A stretch of 5,860 nt of DNA, taken from contig JBMNSS010000163.1 in NCBI GenBank assembly GCA_050945315.1, positions 1 through 5,860 on the forward strand. The letters are read 5' to 3'. Below are positions 1-5,104 of the stretch, piece after piece (position 1 is the stretch's first letter; each line of letters begins with the position of its first letter). The notes beneath the pieces are model-generated. The model ran no database searches and was not told where the DNA came from. It worked only from the letters and a program-made list of their open reading frames with translations. Source of the DNA: DTU080 sp050945315 (lineage in GTDB: Bacteria > Bacillota > Limnochordia > DTU080). A program made the position numbers and the translations under genes.

Positions 1-42
1 CACTGATCTTCAGGCGCTAGAAGGTGATCCGATTGATGCCGC

Positions 43-50
43 AGGAGGAG
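43..50 (+). promoter_or_regulatory. Shine-Dalgarno sequence of cobS
   Basis: AGGAGGAG is a near-perfect ribosome binding sequence 6 bases before ATG 57. It decides the start: an in-frame GTG at 24 would add 11 residues that are not part of the recognisable family N-terminus, and this sequence would then lie inside the coding region. Confidence 0.8.
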
Positions 51-56
51 ACAACT

Positions 57-872
57 ATGGCTGCAGAGTCCGACAGAACAACCAAAGTGCCCGGCTGGTA
101 CTACCCGGCCTTGGCGATCCAGTTTCTCACCCGCCTCCCGATCGACCTTCCGGGCCCGATCAACGAATCCCATCTGGTCGGCTCCATGGGCTGGTATCCC
201 CTGGTCGGGAGCCTCCTCGGCGCTTTCGCCGCCGCTTGCGCCACCGGATTGACACTCTGCCTGCCGGCGCATATTTCAGCGATGATCTCCTTGATTCTTC
301 TGTCCGTCATGACAGGCAATCTCCATCTCGACGGGCTGATGGATACGGCTGACGGTTTCTACGGCGGCCACACCGTAGAACGCAGACTGGAGATCATGCG
401 AGACAGTCGCGTCGGCGTGCACGGCGTGGCCGCCGGAGTCATTGCTTTGCTTATGCAGTGGTCGCTGCTGTGGACGCTGCTGGAAGACCAACGCCTGTTG
501 TGGGCACTTCCCCTGGCGCTGAGCGCCGGCCGCTGGTCGCTGGTCCTGGCGGCCAAAAGCCAACCGCCCGCCCGCAAAGACGGCCTCGGAGGGATGTACG
601 CCACTCATCTCCGCCCTCGGCATCTGCTGTGGGCCACGGTCGCCTGGATCGCCGTGACGTCCATCACTGTGCTGGTGGCGGCCACCCAAGGGACCTCAGC
701 CCGTCCTTATGTTCAAGGTATCTCGGCTATGGCGACAGCTGCGGTCGTCGCTGCGGCTTTCGGCAGGTATGCTAGAAAAAAGATCGGAGGTCTCACCGGG
801 GATACTCTTGGGGCCACAAGCACAATTGTGGAGTTGGCCGTACTGTTAGCCCTGGTTGTAGGTACGAGATGA
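57..872 (+). CDS. cobS: Adenosylcobinamide-GDP ribazoletransferase (cobalamin synthase)
   Basis: Predicted inner-membrane enzyme that joins adenosylcobinamide-GDP to alpha-ribazole (or its 5'-phosphate), completing the nucleotide loop of cobalamin. The 271-residue product has the family's features in order: an N-terminal FLTRLPI motif (23-29), GWYPLVGSLLGAF (46-58), the acidic LDGLMDTADG motif (91-100) followed by the RRLEIMRDSRVG region (109-120), and GGLTGDTLGA (244-253) close to the C-terminus. Several hydrophobic stretches (about 75-90, 125-142, 148-166, 188-209, 222-236, 255-269) fit a polytopic membrane protein. The length is close to the usual CobS length. I chose ATG at 57 over an in-frame GTG at 24 because an AGGAGGAG sequence lies 6 bases upstream of it. 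It is the first gene of a cobS-cobC-cobQ cluster, and its stop overlaps the next start (ATGA, 869-872), which suggests translational coupling. Identity is secure from the motifs. Confidence 0.96.
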   Translation: MAAESDRTTKVPGWYYPALAIQFLTRLPIDLPGPINESHLVGSMGWYPLVGSLLGAFAAACATGLTLCLPAHISAMISLILLSVMTGNLHLDGLMDTADGFYGGHTVERRLEIMRDSRVGVHGVAAGVIALLMQWSLLWTLLEDQRLLWALPLALSAGRWSLVLAAKSQPPARKDGLGGMYATHLRPRHLLWATVAWIAVTSITVLVAATQGTSARPYVQGISAMATAAVVAAAFGRYARKKIGGLTGDTLGATSTIVELAVLLALVVGTR

Positions 873-1531
873 ACACACAACACAAGCCTGTTCAGTTGCG
901 TCTCTTTCTGCTGCGTCACGGAGAAAGCGAGGACAATCGTGCCCGCCTTTTCGGAGGAGCCCGCGACACTCCTTTGAGCTCCCGCGGTCTCCGCCAATCT
1001 CAGGCCGTCAGTCAAAGGCTTTCAGGACTGACTCTGAACGCAGTCTATACCAGCCCGGCTCAAAGAGCACGGGTGTTGGCCGATCTCCTGTGTGCCGGAC
1101 GCCCGCTGACACCTGAAGTCTGTCATGATCTGCGAGAAGTCTCCTTCGGCGACTGGGAGGGATTGAGCTACCCCGAAGTTCATGAGCGCTATCCGGGAGA
1201 ATGCCGTCGCTGGATGGAGGACCCACTTGGCTTTGCTCCCCCGAAAGGGGAAAGCTTCTTGGATGTCATCGCTCGAGTGCGTCCGTTGCCCCGGCGGTTC
1301 ATTGACGCGGCGACACATCACGGGAGGGCGACCGACGGCTCGTTTCACGTCGCCGTGGTAGCACACGGCGGCGTCTTGCGCGCTCTTCTCGTCCGGCTGT
1401 TGGCGAGCGATCCCTCCCTGGCCTTGCGACTGCGCTTTGACAATGCGGGCCTGAGCGTCGTCGATTTGTTTGGCGACACGGCGACAATCCGCTGTCTCAA
1501 CGACACATCCCATCTGACGGAGGTCGGATAA
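869..1531 (+). CDS. cobC: Histidine phosphatase family protein, probable alpha-ribazole phosphatase
   Basis: Predicted cytoplasmic phosphatase of the histidine phosphatase (phosphoglycerate mutase-like) superfamily. In the cobalamin pathway such enzymes remove the 5'-phosphate from alpha-ribazole phosphate or adenosylcobalamin phosphate. The 220-residue product shows LLRHGES (14-20), with His17 the expected phosphorylated residue. It also has TSPAQRA (61-67), LREVSFGDWEG (88-98) with Glu90 the likely proton donor, and VVAHGGVLRAL (163-173) with the second catalytic His166. A NDTSHL tail (211-216) resembles many CobC-type proteins. The start overlaps the cobS stop by 4 bases and only a weak ribosome binding sequence (GTAGG) precedes it, so coupled translation is likely. 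The superfamily is certain. The substrate is inferred from position between cobS and cobQ, since this family is broad and sequence alone does not fix specificity. Confidence 0.88.
   Translation: MNTQHKPVQLRLFLLRHGESEDNRARLFGGARDTPLSSRGLRQSQAVSQRLSGLTLNAVYTSPAQRARVLADLLCAGRPLTPEVCHDLREVSFGDWEGLSYPEVHERYPGECRRWMEDPLGFAPPKGESFLDVIARVRPLPRRFIDAATHHGRATDGSFHVAVVAHGGVLRALLVRLLASDPSLALRLRFDNAGLSVVDLFGDTATIRCLNDTSHLTEVG
1519..1524 (+). promoter_or_regulatory. Shine-Dalgarno sequence of short cobQ
   Basis: GGAGGT lies within the last codons of the phosphatase gene, 10 bases before ATG 1535. It shows that the short cobQ has its own proper translation start and is not a random internal fragment. Confidence 0.65.
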
Positions 1532-1534
1532 CCA

Positions 1535-2368
1535 ATGAAGGCCAAGTCCCTTATGATCCAAGGCACGGGATCAAGCGTGGGCAAGAGCGTGATCGCCACC
1601 GCCCTGTGCCGTATTATGGCTGAAGACGGCTACCGCGTCGCCCCTTTCAAGTCTCAAAACATGGGACACGGATCGTTGACTGCCGAAGGCGGCGAGATGG
1701 GCGTGGCCCAGATCATGCAGGCCTACGCCGCCCGCACGGAACCCCATGTGGACATGAACCCGATCCTGCTCAAGCCGACCCAAAACATGAAATCTGAGGT
1801 GATCGTCAACGGCCACTCCAGAGGAGTCATGTCCTGGGGCGAGTATCGCTCACTGCGGGACGAACTCCTGGCTTGCAGCCTGGCCGCCTACGGACGGCTG
1901 GCCGAACGATATGAAGCCATCGTACTGGAAGGAGCGGGCAGTCCCGCCGAGGTGAATCTGAAAGAGGGCGACATCGTCAACATGCGAATCGCTCTTCTGA
2001 CTGATTCTCCCGTCCTTTTGGTCACCGACATCGACCGCGGCGGAGCCCTGGCTTGGGTGGTCGGCACGCTTGAGCTGTTGCCTCCGCAGGAGCGGGATCA
2101 AATAAAGGGGATTGTAATCAATAAGTTCCGCGGCGAGCTGATCTATCTGCAGCCCGGCCTGGATTTCCTCACGGAGCGTACCGGTCTGCCGGTGCTTGGG
2201 GTCCTTCCCTACATAGATGATTCGGGCCTGGCGGCAGAAGACTCCCTGTCGGAAGGCCCGCAAGTACATCAACTCATTGACGGTTCAATAGAACGGCTGG
2301 CGAACATCGTCAGAAAGCACCTCGACATGGAGAGTATCTACCGACACATGGGGCTGCGCAAGAGATGA
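1535..2368 (+). CDS. cobQ: Cobyric acid synthase, synthetase domain only (lacks glutamine amidotransferase domain)
   Basis: Matches the N-terminal, dethiobiotin-synthetase-like ATPase half of CobQ/CbiP, which amidates four side chains of adenosylcobyrinic acid a,c-diamide to give cobyric acid. The 277 residues include the P-loop GTGSSVGKS (10-18), APFKSQNM (36-43), a VDMNPILLKP motif (72-81), LEGAGSPAEVNL (131-142), DIVNM (146-150), TDIDRGG (164-170), INKFRG (195-200) and LPYIDDSGLAAEDS (224-237). All the expected motifs of this half are present and intact. Typical CobQ is roughly 480-540 residues, with a C-terminal class I glutamine amidotransferase carrying a catalytic cysteine and histidine. 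Here the protein ends cleanly after a RLANIVRKHLDMESIY helix (254-269), and the cobO coding region begins 15 bases later on the other strand, so no room remains for the missing half. Ammonia must come from elsewhere, or the amidotransferase is a separate gene. The amidation role is inferred from homology; the absence of the domain is seen directly. Confidence 0.88.
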   Translation: MKAKSLMIQGTGSSVGKSVIATALCRIMAEDGYRVAPFKSQNMGHGSLTAEGGEMGVAQIMQAYAARTEPHVDMNPILLKPTQNMKSEVIVNGHSRGVMSWGEYRSLRDELLACSLAAYGRLAERYEAIVLEGAGSPAEVNLKEGDIVNMRIALLTDSPVLLVTDIDRGGALAWVVGTLELLPPQERDQIKGIVINKFRGELIYLQPGLDFLTERTGLPVLGVLPYIDDSGLAAEDSLSEGPQVHQLIDGSIERLANIVRKHLDMESIYRHMGLRKR

Positions 2369-2373
2369 GACTC

Positions 2374-2408
2374 GGCTCACCGCTCAAAACTCTATGCCGG
2401 GCTGAGCC
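2374..2408. terminator. Possible bidirectional stem-loop between convergent cobQ and cobO
   Basis: GGCTCA followed by CCG (2374-2382) can pair with CGG and TGAGCC (2398-2408), with a two-base GC bulge between the two helices and a 15-base loop. It lies at the junction of the two convergent genes, where a shared terminator would be expected, and covers the last codons of cobO. There is no clear T-run on either side, so it is at best a weak intrinsic terminator. Confidence 0.25.
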
Positions 2409-2920
2409 TTGATCCCCTCATCGACAAAGGGATGTTTGATCATCCGCATCTCGGTGACAAGATCGGCATAGTCAATCAGAGCTTGAGGGGCATGGCGCCC
2501 GGTCAAGACCACATGCCGCGTTGGTGGACGTCTGTCAAGGACGTCCACTACGGCCTCCAGAGAAAGCCAGTTGTAGTGAATGACATAAGTGATCTCATCC
2601 AAAATGACCATGTCATAGGCTTTCGAAGGAGCCAGGATCTTCTCTTTGCACAAAGCCCATCCCTCGAGAGCCAGAGCCCTGTTGCGCTCATCCTCACCGG
2701 AAAAGACGAAGCCGTCCCCCAAAGGAATGATTTCCACTCCCATCTTACGGGCCGCCCGGATCTCTCCCCAGTGAGCGTTCTTGTTCTTTATAAACTGTAG
2801 CATGATGACCTTCATACCGCGTCCCCAGGCTCGCATCATCAGGCCCAAGGCGGCCGTGGTCTTGCCCTTGCCGTCTCCGGTATGAACGATCACCAGACCC
2901 TTGCGTGTAGTGAGGGCCAA
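2384..2920 (-). CDS. cobO: Corrinoid adenosyltransferase, CobA/CobO/BtuR type
   Basis: Predicted cytoplasmic enzyme that transfers the 5'-deoxyadenosyl group of ATP to the cobalt of a reduced corrinoid, giving adenosylated intermediates for the late pathway and for salvage. The 178-residue length is typical of the CobA type. Visible motifs are the P-loop HTGDGKGKTTAALG (13-26), MVILDEI (104-110), VVLTGRHAP (137-145), ADLVTEM (152-158) and the family's C-terminal signature IKHPF-DEGIKAQPGIEF (161-178). The best start is a TTG at 2918-2920, because an AGGGGGTG ribosome binding sequence sits 7 bases upstream and the P-loop begins at the normal distance. It is transcribed towards the cobS-cobC-cobQ operon and diverges from the HEAT-repeat gene, so it probably has its own promoter in 2921-3087. 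Identity is secure; the exact start is less so. Confidence 0.96.
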   Translation of the reverse strand: MALTTRKGLVIVHTGDGKGKTTAALGLMMRAWGRGMKVIMLQFIKNKNAHWGEIRAARKMGVEIIPLGDGFVFSGEDERNRALALEGWALCKEKILAPSKAYDMVILDEITYVIHYNWLSLEAVVDVLDRRPPTRHVVLTGRHAPQALIDYADLVTEMRMIKHPFVDEGIKAQPGIEF

Positions 2921-2927
2921 TGCTTTT

Positions 2928-2935
2928 CACCCCCT
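2928..2935 (-). promoter_or_regulatory. Shine-Dalgarno sequence of cobO supporting a TTG start
   Basis: Read on the minus strand, AGGGGGTG lies 7 bases before the TTG at 2920. The GTG within it is out of frame with the adenosyltransferase. No ATG is available in frame before the P-loop region, so TTG is the best start. Confidence 0.6.
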
Positions 2936-2982
2936 GTCTGCGATCAACTGACGCCGGCGAGTCAGACCCTTCATGACCTCTG

Positions 2983-2999
2983 CCGGAAAATCCCGGAAA
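2983..2999 (+). repeat. Two CCGGAAA direct repeats spaced one helical turn
   Basis: CCGGAAA occurs at 2983-2989 and again at 2993-2999, with start-to-start spacing of 10 bases, so both copies face the same side of the helix. The second copy is part of a small inverted repeat, ATCCC/GGGAT with a GGAAA loop (2990-3004). A regulator binding site is possible but unproven. Confidence 0.35.
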
Positions 3000-3072
3000 G
3001 GGATCGCGGCATGCAGGCGAAAATAAACCACCGTAACATGTGAGCTGAGGCCCCGTCAGTCTCGAGCCAATC

Positions 3073-3080
3073 GAGGAGGT
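3073..3080 (+). promoter_or_regulatory. Shine-Dalgarno sequence of the HEAT-repeat gene
   Basis: GAGGAGGT lies 7 bases before ATG 3088 and supports that start over the in-frame ATG at 3109. Its first bases are part of a CTCGA/TCGAG hairpin (3061-3075), which could partly mask it. Confidence 0.7.
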
Positions 3081-3087
3081 CTGTCAC

Positions 3088-4254
3088 ATGCGTGTCCTTC
3101 GGACGAAGATGCCGCACATAAAGAAAATCATCATCACCGTATTTCTGCTCCTGCCTATGTGGCAGGGCGAAGTAGATGCCCAAAGCGTCGACCATCTGTT
3201 GGAGGAACTGCGGGACCCGACGTGGAGTGTGCGCCGCGAGGCGGCAAGACAACTCGGAGCCCTCCGGTGGGGTGATCTTGGGCCCGATGATGCAGTGATC
3301 AGCGCCCTTGTTCTGTGTCTCACTGACAGGAGTCCCGCCGTACGCCTGGCAGCGGCCACCGCCCTGGGAGCCATCGGGCCAGCGGCCAAAGGGTCCGTTC
3401 CGGCCTTGATTCGAGTTCTCACCGATATGAACAACACGAATGATCTGCGATGCGCGGCCATTCGGGCGCTGGGAGCCATGGGGCCGGCCGCCCAGGAGGC
3501 TGTTCCGGCGATGATCTCCGTATTGACTGACTATCATCACCGCAGTGAAGTGCGCCTCGGTGTCATCGAAGTCCTGGAGAGCTTGGGACCGCTGGCGCGC
3601 AGCGCCGCCCCGGCTCTGGCCGGATCCGCGACGGACTACAACAACTCAGCCGTCTTGCGCCAAGCGGCGGCCGCGGCGTTAAGCCGGGTCAGCTCAGACG
3701 ACGGTGACCGCCATGCGGATATCGGACGGGTTCCTGCGTTGACGACCGAAGCCACCGTCGCTCCCCATCTGCCCTTACTCGACGCCGAGACGTGGAGGCT
3801 GGGCGGCGTGACCCTGATTCCCCTCAAGCCCATGGCCGAGTGGCTGGGTGCGAAAACGGTCTATGATCCCCTGAGGGGCACCGTAACGGTGAACGACACC
3901 AGACAGCGGATCACGCTGCAAGTCGGTGCCACGACGGCCAAGGTCAATGGCACCGACATCACCATGCCGCTTCCCGTCTTCATCGTCGAGAGCATCACCC
4001 TGGTACCCTTGCGGTGTGTGACCGAATCCGTCGGAGCCGAGGTGCAATGGCATCCTGACACACAAGAGATCATCGTCAGTCTACCGGACAGACAGATAAG
4101 GATTCACAGCCCACCGACTCCGCCCGAGACCGAGCAGGCACTGGCAGAAGCGGCCAGCCTCATAGCGATCAACACGGACAACGATGGCGGTCTCCCACTC
4201 ACTCACCAAGAGCAGCCTTCCGCAGTCTTCGGGAACGCTGCATATACTCCTTAA
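3088..4254 (+). CDS. Exported HEAT-repeat protein with copper-amine-oxidase-N-like domain
   Basis: Predicted exported or envelope protein of unknown function, 388 residues. The N-terminus has basic residues (R2, R5, K7, K12, K13), then a hydrophobic core (about 14-25) and a likely signal peptidase I site after VDA (29-31). Residues 34-200 form about five HEAT-like helical repeats. Four successive copies keep an exact 35-residue period, marked by LGAIGPAA (93-100), LGAMGPAA (128-135), LESLGPLA (163-170) and the LSRVS segment (198-202). After a linker, residues 238-333 match the copper-amine-oxidase-N-like fold (PF07833 type): VTLIPLKPMAEWLGA, a TVTVND strand, KVNG, then ITLVPLRCVTESVGAEVQW and a final EIIVSL strand. 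Despite the family name this is a beta module often found in extracellular proteins and is not evidence of oxidase activity. The tail (334-388) is Pro/Glu/Ala-rich. ATG 3088 is chosen for its ribosome binding site. HEAT repeats usually bind other proteins; a scaffold or adaptor role is inferred only. Confidence 0.85.
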   Translation: MRVLRTKMPHIKKIIITVFLLLPMWQGEVDAQSVDHLLEELRDPTWSVRREAARQLGALRWGDLGPDDAVISALVLCLTDRSPAVRLAAATALGAIGPAAKGSVPALIRVLTDMNNTNDLRCAAIRALGAMGPAAQEAVPAMISVLTDYHHRSEVRLGVIEVLESLGPLARSAAPALAGSATDYNNSAVLRQAAAAALSRVSSDDGDRHADIGRVPALTTEATVAPHLPLLDAETWRLGGVTLIPLKPMAEWLGAKTVYDPLRGTVTVNDTRQRITLQVGATTAKVNGTDITMPLPVFIVESITLVPLRCVTESVGAEVQWHPDTQEIIVSLPDRQIRIHSPPTPPETEQALAEAASLIAINTDNDGGLPLTHQEQPSAVFGNAAYTP

Positions 4255-5083
4255 AGGTCTCCAGCTCAAACTCGCGGGCCAAATCAGCCACGCTCACCTC
4301 GGGAGAGCGCGATTCCAGAGCAAAGAAGGCTTCCGGCCGGCAGACATCGATGTGAATGGCCGGGCCGTATCTGGCAATCATCGCCGGGAACTGCCTGTGA
4401 TTGTTGTCCAGATGGAATATGTAACGATCCATGTTGAGATCTCGGATCACGACCGGATGGTAGTTCCCGTCGCCCTTTTGAAGAACGTGACCGGTCTTGT
4501 CGACGATGATTCCCACCCCGCCCCGATGCGACGAAACCACGTAAACTCCGTAATCAAGGGCCCAGCGTTGCAGTTGACGACCGCCCTCGTAGGCAGACAG
4601 GAAGAAGACCAACTCCACGTCTTGAGCCGCTAAGCCCTCGATCACCTCGGAGAAATTCAAGTCAAAGCAGATGGCCATACCGATGCGCCCGAAGGGAGTG
4701 TCAAAAACCGGAGTCGTCGTACCCGGCTTGATGCCCTCGCGCATCTCGTAATCGGTGGGAAACATCTTTTTGTACTCGCCCGCCACCTGACCGGCGGGAT
4801 CCAAGAGCAGGGCCACATTGTACAAAGTGCCGTCGTCTTCCTCTTTGATTATCGGCAAAATCACATAGCATCCGTACTTACGGGCCTGTTCGGCAAAGAG
4901 CTCGGAGAGCGGTCCGGGAACCCGTTGAGCCGTTTTTCGATCGTTGAGACATGCCTCCGGGAGAGCAATTATGTCCGGCCGGCCCTCGCCGGCTCGTTCC
5001 ACCAGTGCCAGGGCTCTATGCAGCGTGGCCTGCAGATCGGAACCGCGTCCAAAGGATACCGTCGCTACGCGCGCCTTTCTCAC
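4199..5083 (-). CDS. Nitrilase-superfamily carbon-nitrogen hydrolase
   Basis: Predicted cytoplasmic amidohydrolase of the nitrilase superfamily, 294 residues. These enzymes hydrolyse amides, N-carbamoyl compounds or nitriles, usually releasing ammonia. The Glu-Lys-Cys catalytic set is visible: Glu43 in IIALPEAC (38-45), the Lys105/Lys106 pair in EYKKMFP (103-109) where Lys106 fits the usual YRK position, and Cys139 in GMAICFDLNF (135-144). An acidic residue in TDYEMREG (110-117) may be the second conserved Glu. The VYVVSSHRGGVG segment (180-191) and the GHVLQKG turn (198-204) are also typical. Beyond about residue 215 it has an extended C-terminal region (DLNMDRYIFHLDNNHRQFP and onward) that I recall from poorly characterised members. 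GTG 5083 is the start, with AAGGAGGA 5 bases upstream. It follows hydF by 21 bases and is probably co-transcribed with it. The substrate cannot be assigned. Confidence 0.9.
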   Translation of the reverse strand: MRKARVATVSFGRGSDLQATLHRALALVERAGEGRPDIIALPEACLNDRKTAQRVPGPLSELFAEQARKYGCYVILPIIKEEDDGTLYNVALLLDPAGQVAGEYKKMFPTDYEMREGIKPGTTTPVFDTPFGRIGMAICFDLNFSEVIEGLAAQDVELVFFLSAYEGGRQLQRWALDYGVYVVSSHRGGVGIIVDKTGHVLQKGDGNYHPVVIRDLNMDRYIFHLDNNHRQFPAMIARYGPAIHIDVCRPEAFFALESRSPEVSVADLAREFELETFKEYMQRSRRLRKAALGE

Positions 5084-5088
5084 ATCCG

Positions 5089-5096
5089 TCCTCCTT
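5089..5096 (-). promoter_or_regulatory. Shine-Dalgarno sequence of the nitrilase gene supporting a GTG start
   Basis: On the minus strand AAGGAGGA lies 5 bases before GTG 5083. The overlapping ATG at 5085 is followed directly by TGA and cannot be the start. The site falls in the 21-base gap after hydF. Confidence 0.75.
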
Positions 5097-5104
5097 GTGG
5101 CTGC

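Larger units (their letters stand above)
2921..3087. promoter_or_regulatory. Divergent intergenic region between cobO and the HEAT-repeat gene
   Basis: This 167-base gap must carry the promoters for two divergent genes. I could not find a convincing -35/-10 pair on either strand and saw no cobalamin riboswitch (B12-box) motif. It does hold a CTGAC/GTCAG inverted repeat around GCCGGC (2948-2965), paired CCGGAAA direct repeats (2983-2999) and a small hairpin next to the downstream ribosome binding site (3061-3075). The regulatory role is inferred from position. Confidence 0.4.

Noticed and set aside
1..56. End of an upstream gene (stops TGA at 4-6 or TAG at 18-20)
   Set aside because: Too few codons are visible to decide the frame or identity. 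An upstream cob gene is plausible from context but cannot be supported.
1022..1561. 179-codon open frame on the minus strand opposite the phosphatase gene
   Set aside because: It lies opposite a well-supported histidine phosphatase gene, has no family motifs and overlaps the start of cobQ; a shadow frame.
2369..2920. Search for the missing CobQ amidotransferase half downstream by frameshift
   Set aside because: The plus strand here is the antisense of a clear adenosyltransferase, and no GATase cysteine or histidine motif appears in any plus-strand frame that I can see.
2921..3087. Cobalamin riboswitch in the cobO leader
   Set aside because: The B12-box consensus and associated conserved stems are not visible, and the region is shorter than a typical full riboswitch plus promoter.
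2971..3540. 189-codon open frame on the minus strand opposite the HEAT-repeat gene
   Set aside because: It is antisense to a gene with clear domains, its product is rich in Gly, Arg and His without recognisable motifs, and I see no convincing ribosome binding site. It is a shadow of GC-rich codon use.
3802..4083. Copper-containing amine oxidase
   Set aside because: The similarity is only to the N-terminal-like beta domain; no catalytic copper amine oxidase domain is present.
4184..4633. 149-codon plus-strand frame opposite the nitrilase gene
   Set aside because: It is antisense to the nitrilase coding region with no recognisable domain, and it starts inside the HEAT-repeat gene in another frame.
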